Assembly: GCF_001294455.1 (NCBI RefSeq)
Contig: NZ_LIKT01000005.1
Location: 62,001 to 126,000 of the forward strand
Direction of reading: 5' to 3'
Length of the DNA stretch: 64,000 bases
Origin: Phaeobacter sp. 11ANDIMAR09
GTDB lineage: Bacteria; Pseudomonadota; Alphaproteobacteria; Rhodobacterales; Rhodobacteraceae
The notes under the pieces are model-generated. The model had not been told where the DNA came from. It searched no databases and worked only from the letters and a program-made list of their open reading frames with translations. This document shows positions 54,395-63,698 of the stretch, in pieces. How positions within the stretch are numbered: the stretch's first letter is position 1; every line of letters starts with the position of its first letter. Both the position numbers and the translations under genes were made by a program.

Positions 54395-54430
54395 AAAAGA
54401 ATGAGGGCCGCCTCTTGCGAAGCAGCCCCC
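54395..54430 (-). terminator. terminator after asd
   Basis: On the minus strand GGGGGCTGC pairs with GCGGCCCTC using two wobbles, then ATTCTTTT. Located 22 bases past the asd stop. Confidence 0.5.
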
Positions 54431-54451
54431 TAACCCAAAGTGTAAAAAGCT

Positions 54452-55474
54452 TTAGCCTTTTTTGAGCACTTCCCGGCCCAGCAATTCAGCAATTTGCACG
54501 GCGTTCAGCGCCGCACCCTTGCGCAGGTTGTCGCTGACGCACCACATGTTCAGGCCGTTGTCGATGGTGGAATCCTGACGTATCCGGCTGATAAACGTGG
54601 CAAAATCGCCAACGCATTCAACCGGGGTCACATAGCCGCCGTCTTCGCGCTTATCGATCACCATCACACCTGGCGCCTCGCGCAGGATGTCGCGGGCCTC
54701 GTCCTCATCAAGGAAGTCTTCTGTTTCAATATTGATCGATTCAGAGTGCCCCACAAAGACAGGGACTCGCACGCAGGTGGCTGTCACCTTGATCGAGGTG
54801 TCGATGATCTTCTTGGTTTCGGCGACCATTTTCCACTCTTCCTTGGTGGAACCATCGTCCAGGAAGACGTCAATATGGGGAATCACATTGAAGGCGATCT
54901 GCTTGGGGTAAACTTTTGGCGGCACCTCTTTGGTGGGGTTGTAGATCGCCTTGGTCTGTTCCCACAGCTCATCGATCGCATCCTTGCCGGAGCCGGATAC
55001 AGATTGATAGGTTGAGACCACAACGCGCTTTATCTTAGCCCGGTCATGCAAAGGCTTCAGCGCCACAACCATCTGCGCAGTCGAGCAGTTGGGGTTGGCG
55101 ATGATGTTCTTTTTGGCATAGCCATGCACGGCCTCAGGATTCACCTCAGGCACGATCAGCGGCACATCGGGATCGTAGCGGTACAGCGACGAGTTATCGA
55201 TGACCACGCAGCCAGCCTTGGCAGCTTTGGGGGCATAGACCTTGGTGGCATCAGAGCCGACAGCAAACAGTGCCATATCCCAGCCGGTGAAATCAAAGGT
55301 GTCGAGATCCTGGGTCTTCAACGTCTTCTCGCCGAACGTCACCTCGGTTCCCAGCGATTTACGGCTGGCCAGAACGGCAACCTCATCCGCAGGAAACTGG
55401 CGCTCAGCCAGGATGTTCAACATTTCGTGGCCCACATTGCCTGTGGCGCCAACGACGACGACGCGATAACCCAT
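54452..55474 (-). CDS. asd: aspartate-semialdehyde dehydrogenase
   Basis: A 340-residue NADP-dependent enzyme that reduces aspartyl phosphate to the semialdehyde, for lysine, DAP, threonine and methionine synthesis. GATGNVGHEMLNILAE is the dinucleotide loop, the catalytic cysteine is in NPNCSTAQMVVAL, VSTYQSVSGSGKDAIDEL follows, and HSESINIETED holds the substrate-binding basic site. Start ATG 55474 (MGYRVVVVGATG). Confidence 0.97.
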   Translation of the reverse strand: MGYRVVVVGATGNVGHEMLNILAERQFPADEVAVLASRKSLGTEVTFGEKTLKTQDLDTFDFTGWDMALFAVGSDATKVYAPKAAKAGCVVIDNSSLYRYDPDVPLIVPEVNPEAVHGYAKKNIIANPNCSTAQMVVALKPLHDRAKIKRVVVSTYQSVSGSGKDAIDELWEQTKAIYNPTKEVPPKVYPKQIAFNVIPHIDVFLDDGSTKEEWKMVAETKKIIDTSIKVTATCVRVPVFVGHSESINIETEDFLDEDEARDILREAPGVMVIDKREDGGYVTPVECVGDFATFISRIRQDSTIDNGLNMWCVSDNLRKGAALNAVQIAELLGREVLKKG

Positions 55475-55553
55475 ATCGTTTCTCCAGTATCACCCGGCCT
55501 TATGGCCGGCTGGGGTCTCTTATAGGCAAATGCCCTGCAAATAAAGGGCCTGG

Positions 55554-56726
55554 TCAGTCCAGCCGGTCACGGCTGAACAGATAAATCACAGATCCCACTG
55601 CCAGAGCTGCGGCAAAAAAGCCAAAAATCGCCAGATAGGGGGCTGATGGTTCCGCTCCGGCCATGTTCGCATGCAGCCTGCCGGAAACAAACTGCATGAT
55701 TCCCACGCCGCCAATACCAAAGAAGTTCAGCAGCGTCACACCCCGCCCCACCAGATGTGGCGGCACAAAGGCACGCCCATGGGCGATGATCACCGGAAAG
55801 GAGCCGCCGACAAAACCAATAAAGGCCATCACCGCGATGGGCGTCCAGATCGGAGCACCGGTGACTGCAATCAGCGCCAACAGGGCCAGAACGCCCAGCG
55901 CGTTGCCACCAAAGATCACCCATTTGCGACTGCCAAAGATCCGATCCAGCGGCCCGTAGACAAAGGTTCCGGCCACCATGGCCACGCCCATCACCAGCGC
56001 TGCCAACCCCACCTCGCCGGTATCCAGACCATAGACATCGCTCAGGTAGGGGCCAATCCACAGCCCCCGCAGCGCGCCGGAGGGCGCATAACAGACAAAC
56101 ATCAAGGGGAAGATCGCCCAGAGCACCGGCATTTTCAGCAGCTCCAGCACCGAACCCTTTTGATTGCCCTCAGGTTTGGCCGGGTCTTGAACCGTCAGGA
56201 AAATCCCGGCCGCAACCAACCAAGAAGCCAGTGCCAGCCCCCAAAGCGTTGCGCGCCATCCCAGGTGCTCCACCGCAAAGGCAGTGGGGTAAGAGGCCAC
56301 CAGATTGCCCACCGATCCCATGCCCAACATCAAGGCCGCCAGCGTGGCAAAGCGTGCCGCCGGGTATTGCCGGGCAAAGATATAGTAGGATGCCATCAGG
56401 ACGGGTGAGCAGCCGATGCCGATAAAGAACATCGCCATACTGACATGAAAGGGAGACGCCGCCAGCGCAAAGATCGCTGCCCCGCCGGTTCCACCCAGGA
56501 ACAAGAGCCAGGCAGAGGTCCGGCGTGGTCCAATATGATCCAGCGCCCAGCCCACAGGCAATTGCATCGCCGCAAAGGACAGAAACCACATGCCCGAGGC
56601 ATTGGCCAAATCGCTGGGTGTTGCGCCGATATCCTGCCCCAGCACGGTGGTCAGAACGCCAAGGAAAGCCCGGAAAAACTGGCTCAGCACATAGGCCAGG
56701 CACAACATGATCAATCCAGCCTGCAT
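55554..56726 (-). CDS. MFS transporter
   Basis: A 390-residue major facilitator protein with 12 helices. The first cytosolic loop DHIGPRRTSAWLL gives the DRxGRR-like motif; GCSPVLMASYYIFARQYP and GPLDRIFGSRKWVIFGG (the second half copy) are others. Substrate unknown. ATG 56726 is preceded by GAAGGAG. A start at 56828 would run antisense to the next gene and is rejected. Confidence 0.85.
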   Translation of the reverse strand: MQAGLIMLCLAYVLSQFFRAFLGVLTTVLGQDIGATPSDLANASGMWFLSFAAMQLPVGWALDHIGPRRTSAWLLFLGGTGGAAIFALAASPFHVSMAMFFIGIGCSPVLMASYYIFARQYPAARFATLAALMLGMGSVGNLVASYPTAFAVEHLGWRATLWGLALASWLVAAGIFLTVQDPAKPEGNQKGSVLELLKMPVLWAIFPLMFVCYAPSGALRGLWIGPYLSDVYGLDTGEVGLAALVMGVAMVAGTFVYGPLDRIFGSRKWVIFGGNALGVLALLALIAVTGAPIWTPIAVMAFIGFVGGSFPVIIAHGRAFVPPHLVGRGVTLLNFFGIGGVGIMQFVSGRLHANMAGAEPSAPYLAIFGFFAAALAVGSVIYLFSRDRLD

Positions 56727-56888
56727 ATGCGGCGCTCCTTCTTTCGGATGGGACTTTCTTTTTGCGGGCTGATCATCACCAGTCACATCCCCGCGACGCG
56801 AGCTTGCATGTTTGACGCTGGGGTACAATTGTTTTGCGAAGCCTTTTACGGAACGCCGCGTAAGGAACTCAACAAGGATGGGGATGGG

Positions 56889-58037
56889 ATGAAAGATCTA
56901 GACAGCTTTTATGAGGCTCTCCCCCGTCAGCCGCATTTTGCCAGTCTGACCAGTACCGCGGCCTTTACCCCTTTGCCGGATGGCTGGGTGATCTGCTGCA
57001 GCGATATCATCGATTCCACTGGGCTGATTGCGGCGGGTAAATACAAGATGGTCAATATGATCGGTGCCTCAGTGATTGCCGCCATGCAGAATGCGCTTCA
57101 CGGGGCGGCCTTCCCCTTTGTCTTTGGCGGCGATGGCACCTCTTTTGCCGTCCCCCCCGAACATGGCGATACCGCCCGCATCACCCTGGCCCGGCTGCGC
57201 CACTGGGTGCTGCAAGAGTTTGATATCTCGCTGCGGGTGGCGACGTTTCCTCTCACAGAGGTGCGGGCGCAGGGGCTGGACGTGACTGTTGCCCGCCATG
57301 CGGTCTCTCCGCATGCTGATTACGCGATGTTTTCAGGTGGAGGCCTGACATGGGCCGAAGGACAGATGAAACAGGGCGCACCTATGATCTCGGATCTCGC
57401 CGAATATGAGCCCCCTGACCTGAGCGGGTTATCCTGTCGCTGGAACACTATTCCGGCACGCAACGGGGTGATTCTGTCATTGGTAATGCTGCCGACCACC
57501 AAGGCTACTCCGGCGCAGTTTTCCAAAGTCGCCTCACAGATATTGGACTGTGCAGCAGGGCTGCCCCGTGGCGGCCATCCCGTGCCCCTGGAGGGGCCGG
57601 GGATTGATACCCTGCCACAAGCGCTGGATATCGAGGCCCACCTCACCCGTGGCAAGGGATCCCTGTGGCGCAAGAAACTCTATCTGCTCGCCGCTGCTCC
57701 TCTGGCCAGCTGGCTGTTTCGTCGGGGCAAGCCCCTGGGTCAGTTCGACCCCAGCCACTATATGGCGGTGATGAGCGCAAATGCAGACTATCAGAAATTT
57801 GATGATGGGCTGAAAATGACCCTGGACTGTGACCCCAAGGCGCGAGAGCAGATCGGCACAATCTTGCAAAATGCAGAGGCGGAAGGCCTCATTCACTTTG
57901 GGCTTCATGATCAGGCCGAGGCCCGACTCACCTGCATCGTGCCCTCCGCCAGCCGCGATGATCACGTGCATTTTGTGGATGGCGCCGCAGGTGGGTACAC
58001 CCGCGCCGCCAGCAATATGAAAAAGTCTATGGATTAA
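56889..58037 (+). CDS. DUF3095 protein, nucleotide-cyclase-like
   Basis: A 382-residue soluble protein. CCSDIIDSTGLIAAGKYKMV (D39, D42) and FPFVFGGDGTSFAVP (D82) resemble the two metal-binding aspartates of class III cyclases (compare FLGDGMLVMF of the cyclase at 18854). An N-terminal part MKDLDSFYEALPRQPHFASL and a long C-terminal half (150-380, unknown fold) follow. Some DUF3095 proteins are annotated only as unknown. A second-messenger role is inferred from motifs, not shown. AAGGATGGGG lies before ATG 56889; divergent from the MFS gene and converging on the carbonic anhydrase. Confidence 0.8.
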   Translation: MKDLDSFYEALPRQPHFASLTSTAAFTPLPDGWVICCSDIIDSTGLIAAGKYKMVNMIGASVIAAMQNALHGAAFPFVFGGDGTSFAVPPEHGDTARITLARLRHWVLQEFDISLRVATFPLTEVRAQGLDVTVARHAVSPHADYAMFSGGGLTWAEGQMKQGAPMISDLAEYEPPDLSGLSCRWNTIPARNGVILSLVMLPTTKATPAQFSKVASQILDCAAGLPRGGHPVPLEGPGIDTLPQALDIEAHLTRGKGSLWRKKLYLLAAAPLASWLFRRGKPLGQFDPSHYMAVMSANADYQKFDDGLKMTLDCDPKAREQIGTILQNAEAEGLIHFGLHDQAEARLTCIVPSASRDDHVHFVDGAAGGYTRAASNMKKSMD

Positions 58038-58041
58038 TACC

Positions 58042-58692
58042 TCAGACTTTCTGGAATCGCATAGCATCAGGGTCGTAGCATTCCAGCCCGCCTTCACCGA
58101 TGTCAGTCCACAACCCATGCAGGCTGAGAGTGCCTTCTTTCACCGAGTTCTCGATGAATGGGAAAGTCATCAGGTTCTCCAAAGAGGCAACAACCGCCTG
58201 GCGCTCGAACTGACGCGCCTGGTCTTCGGGATCCTCGATATCCGCGACCCCTTCGAATTTGGGTTTCAAGATATCCATCCAACGCCCAACAAAGCTGGTC
58301 TTCTCTTCCAGCGCCGGGGCATTGCCCTTGCACATGTCGATGCAGCCCTGCACGCCGCCACATTGCGAATGGCCCAGAACGATCAGATGAGACACCTTTA
58401 GCGCCGTCACCGCATATTCAATGGCCGCAGAAGTACCATGATGGTCGCCATCCGGCGCATAGGGGGGCACCAGATTGGCGATATTGCGGTGAATAAAGAA
58501 CTCACCCTGATCCGCCCCAAAGATCGAGGTCACATGCACCCGGCTGTCACAACAGGAAATCACCATGGCGCGCGGACGCTGGCCTTCGGTGGCAAGGCGG
58601 CGGTACCAGCCCTGGTTTTCCGCATAGGACGTGGCCTTCCAGCCATGGTAGCGGGTGACCAGATAGGTCGGTAGAGGTTTGGCGAATTCCAT
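58042..58692 (-). CDS. beta-carbonic anhydrase
   Basis: A 216-residue zinc enzyme interconverting CO2 and bicarbonate. Zinc site CCDSR (C47, D49) plus GHSQCGG (H108, C111). ATG 58692 is chosen because AAAGGGG lies 9 bases upstream; an ATG at 58701 abuts that site. Converges on the DUF3095 gene with a gap of 4 bases. Confidence 0.94.
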   Translation of the reverse strand: MEFAKPLPTYLVTRYHGWKATSYAENQGWYRRLATEGQRPRAMVISCCDSRVHVTSIFGADQGEFFIHRNIANLVPPYAPDGDHHGTSAAIEYAVTALKVSHLIVLGHSQCGGVQGCIDMCKGNAPALEEKTSFVGRWMDILKPKFEGVADIEDPEDQARQFERQAVVASLENLMTFPFIENSVKEGTLSLHGLWTDIGEGGLECYDPDAMRFQKV

Positions 58693-58849
58693 ATGTAGCA
58701 TCCCCTTTTTGTGAGCGTTGGCGGTGCTGATAGCCTGAATTGATAGCAAATTCGAGAGATTTGCACAGTCTTGCGGAAACCTTTTGACAACCACTCACAG
58801 GCAAATTGGCCTCGTGCCGTGGGGGTACATTAAATTTAGGGTGAATGTG

Positions 58850-59230
58850 GTGGCTAATATACTCACTGTCATGCAAGCAGAAAACGTACGTCTTGATCCA
58901 GATAAATTGGGAGAGTTGTACGCGCAATTGGGCGAAGCCGGAGCCGAGGATGTCGTCTGTCGCGCCATCGAAGAACTGGCTGTGCGTCTGACACATTGCG
59001 AACGACTATGGCGACAGAACAACATGGTTGATCTGCGCAAGAACGCGCGATCCTTGATCGCGATTTCAGAACAGATCGGGATGAACGCGATGGCGTCAAT
59101 TGCCCGCGACGTAACCGTTTCCATTGATAGCGAGGATGCGCCGGCCGTGGCCGCGATCCTATTCCGCCTGCTTCGGGTCGGAGAGCGCTCCCTGACAGCC
59201 GTCTGGGATCAACAAGACGTCACTGTTTGA
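58850..59230 (+). CDS. conserved hypothetical helical protein
   Basis: A 126-residue protein, no family recognised. The region LDPDKLGELYAQLGEAGAED and LTHCERLWRQNNMVDLRKNA is predicted helical; no transmembrane or signal peptide. The start is a GTG at 58850 with AGGG 8 bases upstream; an ATG at 58871 (MQAENVRLD) is an alternative without a ribosome site. It resembles a helix-bundle (Hpt-like) size but lacks a clear phosphorylatable His context. A large hairpin follows at 59344. Confidence 0.7.
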   Translation: MANILTVMQAENVRLDPDKLGELYAQLGEAGAEDVVCRAIEELAVRLTHCERLWRQNNMVDLRKNARSLIAISEQIGMNAMASIARDVTVSIDSEDAPAVAAILFRLLRVGERSLTAVWDQQDVTV

Positions 59231-59343
59231 ACGCATAGATCAAACGAAAAGACCAAAGACACGACCAAACGCACTTTCTGAACGGCAAGACTGAACAGAA
59301 AGACTGATTGCACAGATCTGTAGTGTAAAATGCCTACATGCCC

Positions 59344-59378
59344 GGCCGCCCTTGAGACTTAAATGGTCTCCGGCGGCC
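59344..59378 (+). terminator. hairpin before the leucyl aminopeptidase gene
   Basis: GGCCGCC (59344-59350) pairs with GGCGGCC (59372-59378), and inside it GAGAC (59354-59358) pairs with GTCTC (59366-59370). TTGGCCTGTTTG follows. Plausible terminator of the preceding gene, 124 bases before ATG 59503. Confidence 0.6.
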
Positions 59379-59502
59379 TTGGCCTGTTTGTGCACCCCAT
59401 TTGAAAATCGGCGTTCCCAAAGACCTGAGGTTGCAAGCAGGGCTTGCAGGCCGCTGGCGGAGGGCTAGTCTAGCGGCAGCCGCGCCCAAATGGAGTATCC
59501 TC

Positions 59503-60909
59503 ATGGCCCCCTGCTTTGCCCCTACCTCTGACACAGCTGTTTCCCTTTATCTGATTGAGCAGGATCAGCTGCAAAGCTGGCTGACCGATCAGCCCGCTTT
59601 CGTACAGGACTGGGTCGCCGCCAATGGGTTTACTGCAGGAGGTGGTCAGGCGCTGTTGGTTCCTGAGCAGGATGGCGCCGCATCTTTTGCGCTGGCGGGC
59701 TATGGCTTGGCCGCGCAACGACTGCGCAAACGCTTCACCCTCGCAGCGGCTGCAGAAAAGCTGCCCAAAGGCAGCTATCAGCTGCAGACCGAGGCTCCGC
59801 ATGTTGCCCAGCTGGATCCTGAGTGCTTGGCGAGCGAATGCCTCGGCTGGCTGCTCAGCCAATACCGTTTCACCCGCTACAAAAGCGCCACAGCAATGGC
59901 GGCAAGCCTGATCGCCCCTGTAGCTGTCGATGCAGCGGCAATCGAATCGCTGGCCGCTGCCGAATGGCTGACGCGGGATCTGATCAACACCCCCGCCGCC
60001 GACATGGGGCCCGCGCAGCTGGAAGAGGCGATTGAGGCCCTAGCGGATGAATTTGAGGCCTCGGTCGGGGTGATCAGTGGCGCAGATCTGCTGGAGGCCA
60101 ATATGCCGCTGATCCACGCGGTTGGACGTGCAGCAGAACAGTCCCCCCGGCTGATTGACATGCACTGGGGCAATTCTGGGCCAAAACTGACCCTGGTGGG
60201 CAAGGGCGTCTGCTTTGACACTGGCGGGCTCAACCTGAAACCTGGCGCCAGCATGGGGCTAATGAAAAAAGACATGGGCGGTGCCGCCAATGTGCTGGGT
60301 CTGGCGCGGATGATCATGGCCGCGCGCCTGCCCGTGCAGCTGCGGGTTCTTATCCCGGCGGTCGAAAACGCCGTTGCAGGTAATGCCTTTCGCCCCGGAG
60401 ACGTGCTGACCTCACGCAAGGGATTGACGGTTGAGATCAACAATACCGATGCCGAGGGCCGCCTGGTGCTGGCAGATGCCCTGACCCTGGCGGATGAGGG
60501 CGCCCCCGACCTGGTGATCTCGATGGCGACCCTGACGGGGGCCGCGCGGGTGGCAGTTGGCCCGGATCTGGCCCCGTTTTATACCGATCACGATGCGGAT
60601 GCTACGGCGCTCACTGCCAGCGCTGGTCCGCAGGCAGACCCTGTCTGGCGGATGCCGTTCCACGCCCCCTACGAGAGTATGATCGAGCCCGCCATTGCCG
60701 ATCTCGACAATGCGCCTGCAGGTGGCTTTGCCGGCTCCATCACGGCGGCGCTGTTCCTGCGCCGCTTTGTGGGCGACAGCCGCTATATGCATTTTGACAT
60801 CTACGGCTGGAACCCCAGCGCCGCCCCTGCCCGCCCCAAGGGCGGTGCCCTGCAGGGCGCCCGTGCGCTCTTTGCTGCGCTGCCAGCAATGTTGGAGCTC
60901 AAATCGTGA
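59503..60909 (+). CDS. leucyl aminopeptidase (M17)
   Basis: A 468-residue M17 zinc aminopeptidase. Active site NNTDAEGRL (D316, E318) and K234/D239 of VGKGVCFDTGGLNLKPG, and D257 of KKDMGGAAN are all kept. Cleaves N-terminal residues from peptides. TGGAG precedes ATG 59503. The stop overlaps the NlpC/P60 gene by GTGA, so the two are coupled. Confidence 0.93.
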   Translation: MAPCFAPTSDTAVSLYLIEQDQLQSWLTDQPAFVQDWVAANGFTAGGGQALLVPEQDGAASFALAGYGLAAQRLRKRFTLAAAAEKLPKGSYQLQTEAPHVAQLDPECLASECLGWLLSQYRFTRYKSATAMAASLIAPVAVDAAAIESLAAAEWLTRDLINTPAADMGPAQLEEAIEALADEFEASVGVISGADLLEANMPLIHAVGRAAEQSPRLIDMHWGNSGPKLTLVGKGVCFDTGGLNLKPGASMGLMKKDMGGAANVLGLARMIMAARLPVQLRVLIPAVENAVAGNAFRPGDVLTSRKGLTVEINNTDAEGRLVLADALTLADEGAPDLVISMATLTGAARVAVGPDLAPFYTDHDADATALTASAGPQADPVWRMPFHAPYESMIEPAIADLDNAPAGGFAGSITAALFLRRFVGDSRYMHFDIYGWNPSAAPARPKGGALQGARALFAALPAMLELKS

Positions 60910-61664
60910 GCGAGCCTCTTTCCCCCGCGCAGGCCCGCATCGCCCTGCCGGTTGTCGATCTGCTGCGCGCGCCGGATGGGCCGCGTGATCGGCAGCTTTT
61001 ATGTGGTGAGACGGTAGAGGTTTTGAACCAGACCCAGGACTGGCATCATGTTCGCGCCGCCAAGGATGGGTATCAGGGCTACTTGCCCAGCGCTGCTATG
61101 GCCTCCGCGCAGATCAATAGCCACTGGATCAGCGCCCCCTCCAGCCATAGCTATTGCGCAGCCGATTTCAAATCCCGCGAATGCGTCGCGCTGAGCCATG
61201 GCAGCCGGGTTCTGGTCTCAGGGTATGAGGATCGGTTTGCAAAAACCGATCAGGGGTACATCCCCAAGGTACATCTCACGCCCCTGGGGCAGCACATGAG
61301 CGATCCGGTGGCGGTAGCGCTGCTGTTACTGGGCACCCCCTACCTATGGGGCGGCAACAGCCGCTTTGGCATCGATTGCTCAGGGCTGGTCCAGACTGCC
61401 TGTCTTGCCTGTGGCATTGCCTGCCCGGGAGACAGTGGCCCGCAGGAGCGTGAGCTCGGGGAGCTGCTGCCCGAGGGCAGTCCCTATCAGCGCAATGATC
61501 TGTTGTTCTGGAAAGGCCATGTGGCACTGGTGCATGATCCGGACACCCTGCTGCATGCCAATGTGCATGCCATGGCCGTGGCACTGGAACCACTAGATGC
61601 CGCCATTTCCCGCATTGCGGAACAAGGCGATGGACCAGTGACAGCGCACCGCCGGCTGGCCTAG
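60906..61664 (+). CDS. NlpC/P60 cysteine peptidase with SH3-like domains
   Basis: A 252-residue protein with GTG start. Two bacterial SH3-like regions (about 10-120) are followed by NlpC/P60: C158 in FGIDCSGLVQ and H205 in WKGHVALVHD. No signal peptide visible, so it probably acts in the cytosol on cell-wall peptides such as gamma-D-Glu-Dap peptides. Coupled to the M17 peptidase, which suggests a peptide-recycling pair. Confidence 0.88.
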   Translation: MSEPLSPAQARIALPVVDLLRAPDGPRDRQLLCGETVEVLNQTQDWHHVRAAKDGYQGYLPSAAMASAQINSHWISAPSSHSYCAADFKSRECVALSHGSRVLVSGYEDRFAKTDQGYIPKVHLTPLGQHMSDPVAVALLLLGTPYLWGGNSRFGIDCSGLVQTACLACGIACPGDSGPQERELGELLPEGSPYQRNDLLFWKGHVALVHDPDTLLHANVHAMAVALEPLDAAISRIAEQGDGPVTAHRRLA

Positions 61665-61690
61665 GTCAGCGGCGCCGCGGTCAAGGACCG

Positions 61691-62044
61691 CTATTTCACC
61701 GCCCGGATCAGCTTGCGCTCCAGCACCCGCAACACCGCTTTGAGATCGCTGCCGCGTTTCAGGATCTGGCCGTCCATGCCCACCACCGCATAGAGCCCCT
61801 GGCGATTGCGCAGTTTGGGGTGTTTTTCGATCCGATACAGCGGGTGTTCAGCGGTGCGGCGAAACACCGAGAACACCGCGAGGTCACGCAGGCAGGAAAT
61901 CCCGTAGTCCCGCCATTCTCCGGCGGCGACCATACGGCCATAGAGCGACATGATTACCGACATTTCACGCCGGTCAAAAGCCACTTGCTGTGGGATAGGT
62001 GCGCTGGGAGCGGAGGGCGCGGGCGGAATAGCATCCATTGTCAT
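61691..62044 (-). CDS. DUF2794 protein
   Basis: A 117-residue protein with proline-rich N-terminus (MTMDAIPPAPSAPSAPIPQQ) and a compact C-terminal part, FDRREMSVIMSLYGRMVAAG and DLAVFSVFRRTAEHPLYRIE. Matches the alphaproteobacterial DUF2794 family as I recall it. Function unknown. An ATG at 62038 is an alternative start. Confidence 0.8.
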   Translation of the reverse strand: MTMDAIPPAPSAPSAPIPQQVAFDRREMSVIMSLYGRMVAAGEWRDYGISCLRDLAVFSVFRRTAEHPLYRIEKHPKLRNRQGLYAVVGMDGQILKRGSDLKAVLRVLERKLIRAVK

Positions 62045-62101
62045 GCTGCAAGACTCGCTGCAACGGCGGCAAGAATCAAGCCATTTCAGGCGCACCAGAG
62101 T

Positions 62102-62551
62102 TCAACGATGCGCCTGAGGCACCCAGTCGGCGGCCTCCTGGTTCCAGAACCGGTTCGGGTTGTCCTCGTCCTGACCACGCCGATGCAGGCTGCGCGCCGC
62201 CGCAATCAGCTGGATCACTGGCTCTTCATAGGGGTGAGCATGATAGATGGTCCGCAACAGCGGCTCCAAGTCCTGCCCCTGCTTGGGCACAAAGATCTGC
62301 AGCTCGACACAGGTCACCTCGACAGCCTGATCCGTCGCCAGATTGCGTCCGCCAGGAAGCGAGCGAAACTGCTGAACCCCGGGACGGGTGATATAGGCCA
62401 CCTGATCATAATCGCCCCAGCGCAAAGTCTCCCGAGACAGGATCGCCTGCAACAGGCCCGCAGCGGCCTGCTGGGGCACCTGGATCAGCAACCTGGTGCC
62501 CGCTTCGATGGTAAACCGGTCGGAGCGGAGAGTGGTCAGGCTATCAGGCAT
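62102..62551 (-). CDS. CutA/NIF3-middle-domain-like protein
   Basis: A 149-residue protein. CVELQIFVPKQGQDLEPLL and TIYHAHPYEEPVIQLI resemble the AHPYEEP segment of the NIF3/YqfO insert and the CutA fold, so the C-terminal half is probably a ferredoxin-like trimer. N-terminal half unknown. It overlaps the ArsR gene by 8 bases and is likely co-regulated with it. Confidence 0.65.
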   Translation of the reverse strand: MPDSLTTLRSDRFTIEAGTRLLIQVPQQAAAGLLQAILSRETLRWGDYDQVAYITRPGVQQFRSLPGGRNLATDQAVEVTCVELQIFVPKQGQDLEPLLRTIYHAHPYEEPVIQLIAAARSLHRRGQDEDNPNRFWNQEAADWVPQAHR

Positions 62552-63245
62552 TGATCAAGGCCTCACACCGCAGTCCCAGAATTTGCTCCAGCGCCCGCTG
62601 CCCCAGCCCAGTGATCTCCAGCCCGCGCTTGTGCCTGCTGCGCGTCACCCAACCTTGGTCAAAGAAATAGGTCAGGATCTGTTTGCCCAGCGGCCCGGAG
62701 ACATGCAGGCGCCGCTCGGTCCAGTCCATGCAGGGGCGAGCAAAAGGCTGACGCGCATCGCCGGTCAGGTTTTTTTGCGGCACCTGCACCCCCAGCCGGT
62801 GCCAGACCTCATGGCCGCAGATGCGAAAACCGCCGTTTTCCTCGACCAGCATACCACGCGCCAGAAACTCTCCGGTCATGGCCACGGCCACTGGACCGGC
62901 CAGATGGTCGTAGCAGCTGCGCAATTGGGCGATATCCCCCGCCTTGCGTCGCTGGGCCAGATGCAGATGCGAACTGGGGGCAATGGCCGCCAGTTGCTCC
63001 AACACCTGCGCCACTTCGCCATTGGCGAGGCGATGAAAAACACAGCGCCCGCGTTTCTCAGCGAGCACCAGTCCGGCATTTTGCAACATCCGTAGATGCG
63101 CGCTGGCGGTCTGCGCCGTGATCCCTGCAGCCGAGGCCAGCTCCTTGTTGGTAAAGGAGCGCCCCTCCATCAGCTCACAAAGCATTCGGGTGCGGCTGGC
63201 ATCGCTCAGGGCCTGGCCAATGATATCAAAACGTGGTGTTGTCAT
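62544..63245 (-). CDS. ArsR-family transcriptional regulator, long form
   Basis: A 233-residue winged-helix protein. The N-terminal ArsR domain has QALSDASRTRMLCELMEGRS and ELASAAGITAQTASAHLRML, wing EKRGRCVFHRLAN. The remaining 130 residues are an added helical domain of unknown role, seen in some large ArsR proteins. The 8-base overlap with the downstream CutA-like gene suggests a bicistronic unit. Confidence 0.83.
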   Translation of the reverse strand: MTTPRFDIIGQALSDASRTRMLCELMEGRSFTNKELASAAGITAQTASAHLRMLQNAGLVLAEKRGRCVFHRLANGEVAQVLEQLAAIAPSSHLHLAQRRKAGDIAQLRSCYDHLAGPVAVAMTGEFLARGMLVEENGGFRICGHEVWHRLGVQVPQKNLTGDARQPFARPCMDWTERRLHVSGPLGKQILTYFFDQGWVTRSRHKRGLEITGLGQRALEQILGLRCEALINA

Positions 63246-63497
63246 GCCCCAAGGCTAATCCCCTGCCGCGGGCTTGCCCATAAAAATCCCTTCGCTGCGG
63301 AACGAACTAACAGGCCCTGACCTGCCGGATCAGCGAAAGCGACCCAAACCACGCCAGCCCAGCGCAGTTTAACGCAGAAATAACCTGAGTGTTGGACACT
63401 GCCCTCGCACGGGACTGCAGGCCGCTTAAACCGACCTGCGCCCTACACAAGATGAGTTCGGCCCCAGGCCGTAGAAATCAAAAGATAGGAGGCGGCA
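63246..63497. other. intergenic region before the small ORF
   Basis: About 250 bases between the ArsR start and a possible small ORF. No gene, hairpin or clear operator recognised. Confidence 0.4.
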
Positions 63498-63698
63498 ATG
63501 GGCCATGCAAAAACCGCTCTACCTGTCAGGGCCGAAGATCCGGGTTCAACAGGAGCACAGCCGCATTGGCAGAAGGGGCATCGCAAAATGTTCCCAGATC
63601 CGTTCCGCTTCACGATGCCATACACCCCGCCGCTATGGCCGGCCCGCGCCAAGGCTACAGCCCTCTTGGGAGAGGAGATACCGTTTTGTTTGGGATAG
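63498..63698 (+). CDS. possible small ORF, 66 codons
   Basis: MGHAKTALPVRAEDPGSTGA then a basic, proline-rich sequence with no known domain. An AGGAGG site precedes its ATG, which is unusually good. Its end overlaps the possible start of the cytochrome gene by 13 bases. It may be a leader peptide or a chance ORF. Confidence 0.3.
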   Translation: MGHAKTALPVRAEDPGSTGAQPHWQKGHRKMFPDPFRFTMPYTPPLWPARAKATALLGEEIPFCLG

